Source of the DNA: Billgrantia endophytica
GTDB taxonomy: Bacteria > Pseudomonadota > Gammaproteobacteria > Pseudomonadales > Halomonadaceae
Reading direction: 5' to 3'
NCBI RefSeq assembly: GCF_002879615.1
Contig: NZ_PNRF01000028.1
Location: 62,001-126,000, forward strand
DNA length: 64,000 nucleotides
The translations under genes and the position numbers were made by a program. The notes beneath the pieces were generated by a model, which worked only from the letters and a program-made list of their open reading frames with translations, was not told the origin of the DNA and searched no databases. Below are positions 20,819 through 30,187 of the stretch, piece by piece. Position 1 is the stretch's first letter. Each line of letters starts with the position of its first letter.

Positions 20819-21719
20819 TGCCATCCAGTACGGCAAAGGAGGTTTCCCGGGCGGTGCGCAGGAAGTCCTCCATCCACGGCTGTCCGCGGCTCTCCTCGCG
20901 AATGGCGGCGAAGAGGGTGCTCCATACCCCTTCCTCGCCTAGCGCCACGGCCTTCACATAGTCCCGTTCCAGGTATTCCGTCAGTGCCCAGTTGGGCAGC
21001 GCGCAGACGCCACGGCCGCTGGCCACCAGCTGCATCATCATGATGGTCAGCTCGGCGGTGCGTACTTCCCTGGGGCGCACGCCGGCGGGGTCGAGAAATT
21101 GCGTGAAGACATCGAGTCGAGTGTGCTCGACCGGGTAGGTGATCAAGGTTTCCTCGGCCAGTTCCTCGGGGGTGACGAAGGGCCTGCCGGCAAAGGGGTG
21201 CTGGCGGGCCACCGCCAGCAGCCCCTGGTAGCGGAACAGCGGCTCGTAGTAGACCCCGGCCAGGGGTTGGGGGTCGGCGGTGATCACCAGGTCGAGCTGC
21301 TCGCGGGCCAGTGCCGGCAAAGGGTCGAAGTGATGGCCGCCGGGAATATCGACTTCCACTTCCGGCCAGTGGTTGCGGAAGTGGTCGATGGTGGGCATCA
21401 ACCATTGGAAACAGCTGTGACATTCGATGGCCATGTGCAGGCGGCCTGGCTCGTGCCCGATCAGGCGAGCCAGATCACGTTCGGCCATTCGCACCAGGGG
21501 CAGTACCTGTTCGGCAAGCACCAGCAGCCGTTGCCCCGCACGGGTGAACTCGACCGGTCGGGTCTTGCGAACGAACAGCTGGCTGCCCAGCCGCTCCTCG
21601 AGATCCTTGATCTGATGAGACAAGGCCGACTGGGTCAGGTGCACGCGCTCGGCGGCTTCCACCAGGGAACCGGCATCACGCAGCGCGACCAGGGTACGAA
21701 GATGGCGAAGTTCGAGCAT
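20805..21719 (-). CDS. metR: LysR-type regulator MetR
   Basis: A 304-residue LysR regulator with N-terminal HTH (LRTLVALRDAGSLVEAAERV then TQSALSHQIKDLE). The effector domain has the MetR-like segment MAIECHSCFQWLMP. It is divergent from metE, which MetR activates with homocysteine as coinducer in enteric bacteria and Pseudomonas. The ATG at 21719 gives the standard N-terminus MLELRHLRTL. No strong ribosome site is seen. Confidence 0.93.
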   Translation of the reverse strand: MLELRHLRTLVALRDAGSLVEAAERVHLTQSALSHQIKDLEERLGSQLFVRKTRPVEFTRAGQRLLVLAEQVLPLVRMAERDLARLIGHEPGRLHMAIECHSCFQWLMPTIDHFRNHWPEVEVDIPGGHHFDPLPALAREQLDLVITADPQPLAGVYYEPLFRYQGLLAVARQHPFAGRPFVTPEELAEETLITYPVEHTRLDVFTQFLDPAGVRPREVRTAELTIMMMQLVASGRGVCALPNWALTEYLERDYVKAVALGEEGVWSTLFAAIREESRGQPWMEDFLRTARETSFAVLDGIRPA

Positions 21720-21722
21720 GAG

Positions 21723-21735
21723 TGAATGGTTCTCA
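21723..21735. promoter_or_regulatory. Candidate MetR operator between metR and metE
   Basis: TGAATGGTTCTCA is one base off the MetR consensus TGAA-N5-TTCA. It lies 4 bp before the metR start and about 85 bp before metE. A second TGAA/TTCA pair is scattered over 21741-21767. The position fits autoregulation; the match is short. Confidence 0.35.
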
Positions 21736-21820
21736 TGTTTTGAATTAGAAACTTTAGTTTGATTCAGCGTGATCGGCCAGCGAGACTCTCCAGCATCATT
21801 CATGCAAGAGAGTCGTCATC

Positions 21821-24157
21821 ATGACATTAGCTCATATATCTGGCTATCCGCGAATTGGCGCGAACCGTGAGCTCAAGCGGGCGGTGGAAGCCTACTGGCA
21901 AGGCGACCTCGATCGTCAGGCGCTGGAGGCGGAGGGACGTGAGCTGCGCGCGCGCCACTGGCAGGCGCAGCGTGAAGCGGGTCTCGACCTGGTCACGGTG
22001 GGCGACTTCGCCTTCTATGACCAGGTGCTCAATGTCTCCACGCTGCTGGGCGCGGTGCCGCCCCGCTTTGCCGCCGAAGAGGAAGTTGCCCGGGGCGACG
22101 TGGACCTGGACACGACCTTTCGCATGGCCCGTGGCCGGGCCCCCAGCGGCGAGTCGGCCGCCGCCTGCGAGATGACCAAGTATTTCGATACCAACTACCA
22201 TTATCTGGTCCCTGAATTGCGTGAAGGGCAGGCCTTCCAGCTGGCCAGCACCCGGCTGTTCGACGAGGTGAAGGAGGCGCGCGATGCCGGGTATCCCGTC
22301 AAGGTAGTGCTGACCGGCCCCCTGACCTGGCTATGGTTGGGCAAGGTTCGATCAGAGGAAGGGCAGGGGGGCGATCGGGCGGGCGGTTTCGATCGCCTGT
22401 CACTGCTCGAGTCGATCCTGCCCGTCTACGGCGAGGTGTTGACGCGCCTGGCCAGGCTGGGCGTGGAATGGGTTCAGCTCGACGAGCCGGCGCTGGTCCA
22501 GGACCTGCCTCGCGAGTGGAAGCAGGCCTTCGAGGCCGGCTATAACGTACTGCGCTCATCGCCGGTCAAGCTGCTGGTGGCCAGCTACTTCGGTGGCCTG
22601 GGTGACAACCTGCGGCTGGCGGTGAACCTGCCCGTGGACGGCCTGCATATCGACGTGGTGCGGGCTCCCGAGCAGCTCGCATCGGTGATCGACAATCTGC
22701 CCGGCTACAAGGTGCTGTCGGTAGGGGCCATCGACGGACGCAACGTCTGGCGCGCCGACCTGGCCGCCCTGCGCGAACGGCTGGCCAGTGCCCGCATGCG
22801 CCTGGGCGAGCGGCTGTGGCTGGCGCCCTCCTGCTCGCTGTTGCACGTGCCGGTGGACCTGGCGGCGGAAACCGGGCCTGGCTCGAAGCTCGACCCGGAG
22901 CTCACCAGCTGGCTGGCCTTCGCCCGGCAGAAGCTCGATGAGACGGTAACCCTGGCCCGGCTGCTGGATAACCGCGCCACCGACGAGGATCGTGCGCGCC
23001 TGGAAGACGCCACCAGGGCGTTGGACGCTCGCCGCGCCTCGCCGCGCATCCACAAGGCGGCCGTAGCCGAACGCCTGGCCCGGGCGACGAAGGCCGATAC
23101 CGCGCGAGCCAGTGCCTATGGCGAGCGGGCCCAGGCGCAGCGCCGTGCTCTGGACCTGCCGCTGTTTCCCACCACCACCATTGGCTCCTTTCCCCAGACG
23201 ACGGAGATTCGTGCCGCCCGGCGCGCCTACAAGGCCGGTGAGCTGAGTCGCGACGACTATGACGCCCGCATGCGCGAGGAGATCGCCGATGCGGTGGTAC
23301 GCCAGGAAGCGCTGGGGCTCGACATGCTGGTCCATGGCGAAGCCGAGCGTAACGACATGGTGGAGTATTTCGGCGAGCAGTTGGATGGTTTCGTGTTCAC
23401 TCGCAATGGCTGGGTCCAGAGCTATGGCTCCCGCTGCGTCAAGCCGCCGGTGATTGTCGGTGACGTGACGCGCAGGGCCGCGATGACGGTGCGCTGGAGC
23501 GAACATGCCCAGTCACTCACCGACAGGCCGATGAAAGGGATGCTGACCGGCCCGGTGACCATGCTCCAATGGTCCTTCGTCCGTGACGATCAGCCCCGGT
23601 CGGCCACCTGTCGACAGATTGCCCTGGCGCTGCGTGACGAAGTCGCCGACCTGGAAGCGGCGGGAATCCCGGCCATCCAGATCGACGAGCCGGCGCTGCG
23701 GGAGGGCTTGCCGCTGCGCCGCGCCGAGTGGCAGCCGTATCTCGGCTGGGCGGTGGAATGCTTTCAGCTCACCGCTGCCGTGGCCGGGGATGCGACCCAG
23801 GTCCACACCCATATGTGCTATTCGGAATTCAACGACATCATCGATGCCATCGCCGCCCTGGATGCCGATGTGATCACCATCGAAACATCGCGCTCGGACA
23901 TGGAGCTGCTCGATGCCTTCCGGAACTTCGCCTATCCCAACGAGATCGGGCCGGGTGTCTACGATATCCACTCGCCCAACATTCCCGATGTGGCCTGGAT
24001 GGTGCGGCTGATGGAGAAAGCGGCGGAGCGGATCCCCGCCGAGCGGCTGTGGGTCAATCCGGACTGTGGCCTGAAGACCCGAGGCTGGGCCGAGGTGGAA
24101 CCGGCGCTGAGCAACATGGTCGAGGCCGCCCGGCAACTGCGCCAGCAATATGGTTGA
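21821..24157 (+). CDS. metE: Cobalamin-independent methionine synthase
   Basis: MetE transfers a methyl group from methyltetrahydropteroyl-triglutamate to homocysteine. At 778 residues it is slightly longer than the typical 750-765. The N-terminal barrel starts [21 protein letters not shown]. The zinc site in the C-terminal barrel is His664 and Cys666 (HMCYSEF) and Cys749 ([10 protein letters not shown]). [14 protein letters not shown] marks the start of the catalytic half. A small insert ([13 protein letters not shown]) near residue 180 explains part of the extra length. Regulation by the divergent metR is expected. Confidence 0.97.
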   Translation: MTLAHISGYPRIGANRELKRAVEAYWQGDLDRQALEAEGRELRARHWQAQREAGLDLVTVGDFAFYDQVLNVSTLLGAVPPRFAAEEEVARGDVDLDTTFRMARGRAPSGESAAACEMTKYFDTNYHYLVPELREGQAFQLASTRLFDEVKEARDAGYPVKVVLTGPLTWLWLGKVRSEEGQGGDRAGGFDRLSLLESILPVYGEVLTRLARLGVEWVQLDEPALVQDLPREWKQAFEAGYNVLRSSPVKLLVASYFGGLGDNLRLAVNLPVDGLHIDVVRAPEQLASVIDNLPGYKVLSVGAIDGRNVWRADLAALRERLASARMRLGERLWLAPSCSLLHVPVDLAAETGPGSKLDPELTSWLAFARQKLDETVTLARLLDNRATDEDRARLEDATRALDARRASPRIHKAAVAERLARATKADTARASAYGERAQAQRRALDLPLFPTTTIGSFPQTTEIRAARRAYKAGELSRDDYDARMREEIADAVVRQEALGLDMLVHGEAERNDMVEYFGEQLDGFVFTRNGWVQSYGSRCVKPPVIVGDVTRRAAMTVRWSEHAQSLTDRPMKGMLTGPVTMLQWSFVRDDQPRSATCRQIALALRDEVADLEAAGIPAIQIDEPALREGLPLRRAEWQPYLGWAVECFQLTAAVAGDATQVHTHMCYSEFNDIIDAIAALDADVITIETSRSDMELLDAFRNFAYPNEIGPGVYDIHSPNIPDVAWMVRLMEKAAERIPAERLWVNPDCGLKTRGWAEVEPALSNMVEAARQLRQQYG

Positions 24158-24260
24158 TGGTCACGCCGGTGGTTTGCGTGAAAACGGGCGTCGGAGTCTT
24201 TGGCTCCAGCGCCTGTTATTCTGTGCGGGAACGAACAAACGATTCGCGCAAGGAACCTCC

Positions 24261-25052
24261 ATGACCCTTTTTTCTTCGCCGCTTCCCGTCTTCCGGCCCG
24301 CACGCCTGCCGCTGGTGCTGGGTGCCATGCTGGTGCTGACCGGCTGTGTCGTTGCTCCGATGGATGGGCCTGGTCCCACGGTCAGCGAGTCGGCTTCGGT
24401 CACCATGCCCCAGGTCGACTCCAATGGACCCCAGGTGACGCCGCCGGCCGCACCGCTGATGCCTTCCCTGTTCTTCGCCGGCGGTGCCGACAGCTTCCAG
24501 GCCTGGCGCTGCACGCCGGCTCAGGACTTGGTGTCGGTCTTCACCGAGGATGAGCTGCGGCTATGGTCCGCTCATGGGGCCTATCGGTTACAGCCGGCAG
24601 TGGTGGCCAGTGGCGCGCGCTTCCAGCAGGGCGACCTCAGCTTCTGGTCGAAGGGCGACGAGGCGATGGTGGAGAGCGCCAATGGCCGCCTGGCGTGTCA
24701 GCGCGACGCCACGCGCAAGACGCTGTCCCGTCAGGACCGCCCGGGTGTCATGTTCCATGCTCGCGGCAACGAGCCGGGCTGGGTGGCCAACCTGGCCCAT
24801 GATGCGCCGGAATTGACGCTATTGATGGATTACGGCTCGCGCGAGCTGACACTGCCCTATCGAGTGACGGAAATGGATAACGCCCTGGGGCGGGTGACCC
24901 TGGCCAGTGGCGAGGCGGAGCAGCCCTTCGAGCTCACGCTGGAAGCACGGGCCTGCTTCGACGACATGAGTGGCGAGCCGTTTCCGGCGCGGGCCACCCT
25001 CGCGATCGGGGGGCAGGTGTTGAGGGGCTGTGGCCAGGGCATCGCTCCCTGA
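24261..25052 (+). CDS. Lipoprotein with MliC-like and GNEPGW (COG3650-like) domains
   Basis: The signal peptide ends in LVLTGC (lipobox). After a Pro/Ser-rich linker comes a domain resembling MliC, the c-type lysozyme inhibitor: [36 protein letters not shown] and a closing Cys pair. The C-terminal half starts with [10 protein letters not shown], a motif of the COG3650 lipoprotein family. The combination suggests an outer-membrane lipoprotein guarding the cell wall. The ATG at 24261 follows AAGGAACC. Its TGA stop touches the left end of a 140-bp MITE-like element. Lysozyme inhibition is inference. Confidence 0.75.
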   Translation: MTLFSSPLPVFRPARLPLVLGAMLVLTGCVVAPMDGPGPTVSESASVTMPQVDSNGPQVTPPAAPLMPSLFFAGGADSFQAWRCTPAQDLVSVFTEDELRLWSAHGAYRLQPAVVASGARFQQGDLSFWSKGDEAMVESANGRLACQRDATRKTLSRQDRPGVMFHARGNEPGWVANLAHDAPELTLLMDYGSRELTLPYRVTEMDNALGRVTLASGEAEQPFELTLEARACFDDMSGEPFPARATLAIGGQVLRGCGQGIAP

Positions 25053-25192
25053 GAGGGTGTTTACAAAAGTAGCGAGCGAAGGTCAGACAAGGCAAAATCA
25101 GTCGAAAAAGCGGAGTTTACGCGCTGTAAATGGGCATTTTTAAGCTGATTTCAACGCAGTATGGCCTAGCGCAGTAGTTTGTAAATACCCTC
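25053..25192 (+). mobile_element. 140-bp MITE-like element, copy 1
   Basis: Terminal inverted repeats GAGGGTGTTTACAAA and TTTGTAAATACCCTC bound 140 bp with no coding capacity and further internal symmetry (TTTACGCGCTGTAAA in the middle). TGA flanks both ends (25050-25052, 25193-25195), consistent with a 3-bp target duplication that includes the upstream gene's stop. Inverted copy 2 at 30010-30149 differs at five positions. It fills the gap between two convergent genes. Confidence 0.8.
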
Positions 25193-25196
25193 TGAG

Positions 25197-25856
25197 TCAC
25201 CTTGGCGTCAGACGATAGGTGCAGCGGCGGGCGCCCGACAGCACATGATCGGTGCGCTCGACGCAGACCCGCTCGCCGAGTACGGCGCGAAATATCTGCA
25301 GTTCGGACCGGCAGAAGGCGGGGCAGGTGCGTGCTGCACTGCAGATGGGACAGTGGTTCTCGACCAGCATCAGGCTGCCGTCCTCCTCCTTCCACCACTC
25401 GGCCATGTAACCTTCCCGGGTGCGGATCCTGGCCAGGCGGGAAACTCGCTCGCGCAACGAGTCGGCACCGGCCAGTTCGCGGCGGTAGAGCGCCAACGTC
25501 TCGCTTTCGCGGGCTTCCACCAGTCGATCCAGCGCGCCCGGCCCCAGGGTATCGCGCACGCTGATGATCAGCTTGGCCGCCAGCTCGGCATGGGCATCAG
25601 GAAAGTGATCGTGGCCGGCTTCGGTCAGCCGCCACTCTGACACCGGTCGGCCGACACCGCCTGGCCGCGCTCGCTGGGTGACCAGCCCTTGCCGGGACAG
25701 CTTGCCTAGCTGCTGACGGGCATTCTCGCCCGTGGTACCTACCAGCTCACCCAGTTCGGAGGCGGAATGCGGCCCACGCATCTTCAGCAGGTGAAGCAAC
25801 TGCTCGGCGGCACTGTTCATCGAACGGGAGGGCTTTTCATGGGGGTCGCTTGACAT
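25197..25856 (-). CDS. HTH regulator with four-cysteine cluster (SufR-like, COG2345)
   Basis: A 219-residue protein with an N-terminal winged helix (LLHLLKMRGPHSASELGELV, TTGENARQQLGKLSRQGLV) and a C-terminal domain with CPICSAARTCPAFC, i.e. C-x2-C-x5-C-x3-C. This resembles SufR-type Fe-S-sensing repressors of COG2345, but the cysteine spacing differs from cyanobacterial SufR. It is divergent from sodB with a shared 130-bp promoter region holding a palindrome. The ATG at 25856 follows AGGCGCC. Sensing of iron or oxidative stress is inference from cysteines and neighbour. Confidence 0.78.
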   Translation of the reverse strand: MSSDPHEKPSRSMNSAAEQLLHLLKMRGPHSASELGELVGTTGENARQQLGKLSRQGLVTQRARPGGVGRPVSEWRLTEAGHDHFPDAHAELAAKLIISVRDTLGPGALDRLVEARESETLALYRRELAGADSLRERVSRLARIRTREGYMAEWWKEEDGSLMLVENHCPICSAARTCPAFCRSELQIFRAVLGERVCVERTDHVLSGARRCTYRLTPR

Positions 25857-25877
25857 GGCGCCTGTTGGAATTAATCT

Positions 25878-25887
25878 AGTGTACACT
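25878..25887. promoter_or_regulatory. Palindrome in the regulator/sodB divergent promoter
   Basis: AGTGTACACT is a perfect 10-bp palindrome 21 bp before the cysteine-rich regulator start and 100 bp before sodB. Position and symmetry fit an operator for the divergent regulator; no consensus for this protein is known to me. Confidence 0.4.
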
Positions 25888-25986
25888 TGGAAAATACCGA
25901 CGGGGCGACCAATAGGCAAGTCGTAGTGTCATCGGCAAGCCGGGATCACCCCGATTCCCACCGTGAAAAGCAAGGAGCAAGACCCG

Positions 25987-26565
25987 ATGGCATTTGAACT
26001 GCCCGCACTGCCCTACGAGAAGAACGCCCTCGAGCCGCATATCTCCGCCGAGACACTCGAATACCACTATGGCAAGCACCACCAGGCCTACGTCACCAAG
26101 CTCAACGAGCTGGTCGAAGGCACCGATGATGCCGGCAAGTCGCTCGAAGAGATCATCAAGAGCGTATCCGGTGGCCTGTTCAACCAGGCGGCTCAGGTGT
26201 GGAACCACACCTTCTACTGGCATTGCCTGTCACCCAACGGTGGCGGCGAGCCGACCGGTGCCCTGGCCGAAGCGATCGACGCCAAGTTCGGCTCCTTCGA
26301 CAAGTTCAAGGAAACCTTCAATGCCAATGCGGCCGGCAACTTCGGTTCTGGTTGGACCTGGCTGATCAAGACCGCTGACGGTGGCGTGGATATCGTCAAT
26401 ACCAGCAATGCCGACACCCCCATCGCCCATGGCCAGACCCCGATTCTGACCATCGACGTGTGGGAGCATGCCTACTACATCGACTACCGCAATGCTCGTC
26501 CGAAGTATCTGGACAGCGTGTGGAACCTGATCAACTGGGATTTCGTCGCCCAGAACTTCAGCTGA
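25987..26565 (+). CDS. sodB: Superoxide dismutase [Fe]
   Basis: A cytoplasmic iron superoxide dismutase of 192 residues. The metal ligands are His27 (EYHYGKHH), His74 (WNHTFYW), Asp157 and His161 ([12 protein letters not shown]). The Fe-type signatures [10 protein letters not shown] and [10 protein letters not shown] are present. AAGGAG lies 8 bases before the ATG at 25987. It is divergent from the Fe-S-type regulator and followed by a GC hairpin at 26602-26630. Iron or redox control is likely but not shown. Confidence 0.97.
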   Translation: MAFELPALPYEKNALEPHISAETLEYHYGKHHQAYVTKLNELVEGTDDAGKSLEEIIKSVSGGLFNQAAQVWNHTFYWHCLSPNGGGEPTGALAEAIDAKFGSFDKFKETFNANAAGNFGSGWTWLIKTADGGVDIVNTSNADTPIAHGQTPILTIDVWEHAYYIDYRNARPKYLDSVWNLINWDFVAQNFS

Positions 26566-26601
26566 GTCTGGCGCCGCTGCCGGCGCCGAATGGCTGATTG
26601 T

Positions 26602-26630
26602 CGAGGCCCTGCCCAAGCGGTGGGGCCTCG
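26602..26630 (+). terminator. GC-rich hairpin after sodB
   Basis: CGAGGCCC and GGGCCTCG form an 8-bp stem with a 13-base loop, 36 bp after the sodB stop and just before the end of the convergent membrane gene. No T-run follows, so termination is only probable. Confidence 0.45.
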
Positions 26631-26652
26631 CGCGTTCGATGGTCCCATCCGT

Positions 26653-27720
26653 TCAGCACTGGGCGGGCACATCGACAACCCAGCGGTCGGCGACGAACCC
26701 GCTGGTGCACAGCGCCGGTTCGGGGCCAAGAATGCGTGATCCCAACTGCCCGAGCGCATCAAGGTCGGCGCGAGAGTGGGGGTGCAGTATCTCGGAGGTC
26801 TCCACCGGCCGCCAGTCGCCATCATCACGAACCGCCAGGGTGAAACTGAAAGGATGAAAGCCCGGGAAGCCCAGCCGCAGGTCGGTGGCGATCAGGGTCT
26901 CCCGCCCTTCGATCTCACGAGCTTCGTAGCGCAGGAAGGGGCCGGCGAACCAGTCGAGCCGTTGCCCCCGCTCGCTTGCCAATGCTGCGGGCTCCAGTTC
27001 GGCGCCGCGATCGAAGGTTTCAAACACCGGCCGAGTGCCCCCATCGAAGACGCTCACCAGGGTCTCGTGATGGTGCTCGCCATCGAGGATCGTCACGCGC
27101 CACAGCAGGGTGTTGAAGGGCGTGGGCTGTACCAGTCGCGGCGCATCCAGCAGCCCGCGATCTGCCAGGACCGGCTCGAGGCGAGTCTCCACCAGGCCCT
27201 TGGCCCCCATGGCGAAGACCAGGTAGGTGCTGGAAAGGGCTACCCCCCAGGCGGGGCCGCGACGGCCGTTGCCGGTGGCGAGCGCGACGACGACGCCGAT
27301 CGCCAGCGGCAGGGTAAAGAGCGGGTCGATGATGAAGATGATTGGCCAGGCGCTGGGAGCCACGTCCAATGGCCACCATAGCTGGGTGCCATAGGTGGTC
27401 AAGGCGTCCAGTATCGGGTGGGTGGTCAGGCAGAGCACGAAGAACAGCCACCAGTGATGGAAGGCGATGTCGCGTGTTGGAGAGAACCTGGCACTCAATG
27501 CCGCCATCAAGGTGCCCAGCCCCGTCAGCACGAAAAGGGAATGGGTAAAGCCGCGATGTTCGGTGATATTGGCCACCGCATCGCCGTAGTCAAGAAAGAC
27601 ATCCAGGTCGGGCAGAGTGCCCAGGGCCGCGCCGATCAGCACCGCCTTGCGGCCCAGCCGACGGCCTAGCACTACGCCACCGACGGCAGCGCCGAGTGCT
27701 ACCTGGGTAAGCGAATCCAT
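26653..27720 (-). CDS. YdjM-like membrane-bound metal-dependent hydrolase
   Basis: A 355-residue inner-membrane protein of the YdjM/YbcI type (Pfam YdjM). It begins MDSLTQVALGAAVGGVVLGR and carries the family motifs GTLPDLDVF, HRGFTHSLF and LTTHPILDALTTYGTQ, whose His and Asp residues are thought to bind metal. Four or five helices make up the first half; the second half (from about 195) is a polar domain. The ribosome site AAGGAGG is excellent. The substrate is unknown; in E. coli ydjM is SOS-induced. Confidence 0.88.
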   Translation of the reverse strand: MDSLTQVALGAAVGGVVLGRRLGRKAVLIGAALGTLPDLDVFLDYGDAVANITEHRGFTHSLFVLTGLGTLMAALSARFSPTRDIAFHHWWLFFVLCLTTHPILDALTTYGTQLWWPLDVAPSAWPIIFIIDPLFTLPLAIGVVVALATGNGRRGPAWGVALSSTYLVFAMGAKGLVETRLEPVLADRGLLDAPRLVQPTPFNTLLWRVTILDGEHHHETLVSVFDGGTRPVFETFDRGAELEPAALASERGQRLDWFAGPFLRYEAREIEGRETLIATDLRLGFPGFHPFSFTLAVRDDGDWRPVETSEILHPHSRADLDALGQLGSRILGPEPALCTSGFVADRWVVDVPAQC

Positions 27721-27777
27721 GTTGCCTCCTTGAATGATGGTGATCCAGCTCCGTGCGCCGTGTCGGGCGCTACGCCA

Positions 27778-28329
27778 CTACCCGGTCGATGACGCGACGG
27801 TGGCCCAGGGCGGCCCCGCGACGAGGATATGTTCCTGCACCGGGCACGCCTCGTGATGGGCGCCGGGTAGATAGCCGGTACTCATCAGGAACTCTCCGAC
27901 GATCTCGGGCCCGGTGAAGCGGAAGGTTTTCCGGAACAGCTTGACCCAGTCGGCATGGGACAGGGGGTGATGGTGGTCCAGCCAGCCCTTGAAACTGCCG
28001 TGTTCCCGGCGCAATGACTGGACGATGCCGGCGTTGTGTATCACCGCGTTCACCTTGAGCCGGTTGCGGATGATGCCGGCGTCGGCGAGCAGGCGCTGCC
28101 GGTCGTCTTCTCCATACTCGGCGATCCGGTCGATGTGGAAGTCATCGAAGGCGTGCCGAAAGGCCTCGCGCTTCTTCAGCACGGTGAGCCAGGAGAGTCC
28201 CGCCTGATTGATCTCCAGCACCAGCCGCTCGAAGAGAGCCTGGTCGTCAACGACGGGAAAGCCATATTCCTCGTCGTGGTAGGGGCCGTGAAACGGGTGA
28301 CCCGGTGCCAGATCACAATAATGCGACAT
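27778..28329 (-). CDS. tag: DNA-3-methyladenine glycosylase I
   Basis: Tag removes 3-methyladenine from alkylated DNA. The 183-residue protein shows the family N-terminus with Cys5, YHDEEYGFPV, the LVLEINQAGLSWLTVLKKR segment, and the zinc site completed by HHEACPVQEH near the C-terminus. The start at 28329 is preceded by GGAGACGTC; an earlier start would add 22 residues not found in Tag. The DUF411 gene lies divergently 92 bp away. Confidence 0.95.
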   Translation of the reverse strand: MSHYCDLAPGHPFHGPYHDEEYGFPVVDDQALFERLVLEINQAGLSWLTVLKKREAFRHAFDDFHIDRIAEYGEDDRQRLLADAGIIRNRLKVNAVIHNAGIVQSLRREHGSFKGWLDHHHPLSHADWVKLFRKTFRFTGPEIVGEFLMSTGYLPGAHHEACPVQEHILVAGPPWATVASSTG

Positions 28330-28421
28330 TTTGACGTCTCCACTGTCTTGGCTATTGGCAAGCTCGTACCGTCTTGTCAGGATTCGGGTGACCACTTCGG
28401 CTTTTGACAGGAGCCAATTCC

Positions 28422-28901
28422 ATGAAGATCATATCCGTAAAACGCAGGCCAGTGACAATCGGGCTTCCCCGTGCATTGGCCGGTACGCTCCTCGGCCTGT
28501 TTGCGACCGCAGCCTGGGCAGTCCCCGTGGTGGAAATGTATCAGGATCCCAGCTGCGGCTGCTGCACGGCCTGGGCCGACCACCTCAAGGAAGAGGGGTT
28601 CGAGGTTCGCCAGCACAAGACCCGGGACATGCGTTCGGTGAAGGTCGAGCACGGGGTCACGCCCGAGCTGTCGTCCTGCCACACGGCGCTGGTCGACGGC
28701 TATGTCATCGAAGGCCATGTTCCCGCCGCCGATATCCTTCGTCTGCTGGAAGAGCGTCCCGACGTGGTGGGCCTGACCGTACCGGGCATGCCCCACGGCT
28801 CGCCAGGCATGGAGACAGGGCGCTATGATGACTATGCGGTGCTGACCTGGCGACATGAGGATCGCACCCCGGCGATCTTCAGCGAATATATTCACGACTG
28901 A
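28422..28901 (+). CDS. DUF411 periplasmic metal-binding protein
   Basis: A 159-residue exported protein: signal peptide ending TAAWA, then the DUF411 domain with the redox/metal motif DPSCGCCTAWADHLKEEGF, SSCHTALVDGYVIEGHVPA, and GLTVPGMPHGSPGM. Such proteins accompany copper-resistance genes in other bacteria and probably bind copper. Here no copper genes are adjacent. AGGAGCC precedes the ATG. It is followed 37 bp later by a glyoxalase gene. Confidence 0.88.
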   Translation: MKIISVKRRPVTIGLPRALAGTLLGLFATAAWAVPVVEMYQDPSCGCCTAWADHLKEEGFEVRQHKTRDMRSVKVEHGVTPELSSCHTALVDGYVIEGHVPAADILRLLEERPDVVGLTVPGMPHGSPGMETGRYDDYAVLTWRHEDRTPAIFSEYIHD

Positions 28902-28938
28902 GGGAGCCTTACCCCGACGAACCGACAAGAGGTGCCCA

Positions 28939-29379
28939 ATGCAATTTCTTCACACCATGGTGCGTGTCAGTGACCTGGATGCGTCACTGCGTTTCTACTG
29001 CGACCTGCTGGGATTGAAGGAGGTGCGTCGCAAGGAGAACGAGAAGGGGCGCTTCACGCTGGTCTTCCTGGCGGCGCCGGAGGATGAGTCGCGCTCGGCC
29101 GAGCTCAAGGCCCCGGAGCTGGAGCTCACGTGGAACTGGGACCCGGAAGCGTACACCGGCGGGCGCAGTTTCGGCCACCTGGCCTATCGGGTCGATGACA
29201 TCTATGCCCTCTGCGAGCGCCTGCGGCAGGGTGGCGTGACCATCAACCGCCCGCCCCGGGACGGCCACATGGCCTTCGTGCGCAGCCCCGACGGCATTTC
29301 CGTCGAGCTTCTGCAGAAGGGCGACGCACTGCCGTCCAGGGAGCCCTGGGCCTCCATGGAGAACATCGGCACCTGGTAG
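28939..29379 (+). CDS. gloA: Lactoylglutathione lyase (glyoxalase I)
   Basis: A 146-residue vicinal-oxygen-chelate protein with two beta-alpha-beta-beta-beta modules. MQFLHTMVRVSDLDASLRFY and FGHLAYRVDDIYALCERL carry the two metal-binding histidines; the glutamate ligands are expected in LELTWNW and ISVELLQ. Glyoxalase I converts the methylglyoxal-glutathione hemithioacetal to lactoylglutathione. The ATG at 28939 follows AGAGGTG. The sequence is close to the GloA family rather than to generic VOC proteins. Confidence 0.9.
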   Translation: MQFLHTMVRVSDLDASLRFYCDLLGLKEVRRKENEKGRFTLVFLAAPEDESRSAELKAPELELTWNWDPEAYTGGRSFGHLAYRVDDIYALCERLRQGGVTINRPPRDGHMAFVRSPDGISVELLQKGDALPSREPWASMENIGTW

Positions 29380-29550
29380 CACTACACCGCTTGATCACGG
29401 CATCCGAGGCGTTCTGCTCGGTAATGGTGCTCGATCGATCCAACCCTTGTGCGCTCGTGTAAACTCCGGCTTTGTCCTTGCCGGCGTTGAGCGGTCTCCC
29501 TACGCCCGTGGCATCGATCTGTGTGGACTCGAAAGCATAAGGAAAGATTC

Positions 29551-30009
29551 ATGTACAAGACATCTCTGGGCCGCCCGCTGATGATGATTCTGGCGGCACT
29601 GACCCTGGTGGCCTGCGGCAGCCAGCCAACGGATGTGTCCCGCCAGGATGACAGGGGAGCGGACAAGCTGGAGGGGGCCATGGTGGGGCAGCGCTGGAAC
29701 CTGCTGCTGGTGGGCACCGACGAGCGACTCTCGATGCCCACCACGCCTCATTTCACGATTTCGCCGGATGGCCGGGTAAACGGTCACGATGGCTGCAATA
29801 CGCTCAACGGCAAGGTGCAGCTAGGCGACAGCAACCGCATCGAATTCAGTGAACTGGCCACCACCCGGATGGGATGCCCGCAGCTCGATGACGCCCGCCG
29901 CGTCACCGGGATGATGGAAAACGCCTACCGCTACCTCATCGATCATGACAGGCTGGTCTTCTTCGGCCCGGATCAACGGGTGCTGGGCGGCTTTCGCAAG
30001 GCCAACTGA
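29551..30009 (+). CDS. META-domain lipoprotein
   Basis: A 152-residue lipoprotein with lipobox LTLVAC. A single META (HslJ-like) domain follows: WNLLLVG, PHFTISPDGRVNGHDGCNTL, ATTRMGCPQLDDA and the closing RLVFFG strand. E. coli HslJ contributes to novobiocin resistance; other META proteins are of unknown role. AAGGAAAGATTC precedes the ATG. Like the MliC-like lipoprotein gene at 24261, its TGA stop abuts a copy of the 140-bp element. Confidence 0.85.
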   Translation: MYKTSLGRPLMMILAALTLVACGSQPTDVSRQDDRGADKLEGAMVGQRWNLLLVGTDERLSMPTTPHFTISPDGRVNGHDGCNTLNGKVQLGDSNRIEFSELATTRMGCPQLDDARRVTGMMENAYRYLIDHDRLVFFGPDQRVLGGFRKAN

Positions 30010-30149
30010 GAGGGTGTTTACAAACTACTGCGCTAGGCCATACTGCGTTGAAATCAGCCTCAAAATGCTCATTTACAGCGCGTAAACTCCGCTTTTTCGA
30101 CTGATTTCGCCTTGTCTGACCTTCGCTCGCTACTTTTGTAAACACCCTC
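30010..30149 (-). mobile_element. 140-bp MITE-like element, copy 2 (inverted)
   Basis: Same element as 25053-25192 in reverse orientation, 135 of 140 positions identical by eye. Its ends are GAGGGTGTTTACAAA and TTTGTAAACACCCTC, a better-matched pair than in copy 1. TGA flanks both sides (30007-30009, 30150-30152). It carries no coding sequence. Confidence 0.8.
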
Positions 30150-30187
30150 TGAGGAGCTCGGCACGAGGCCCTGTGGCCTGTTCGGCG

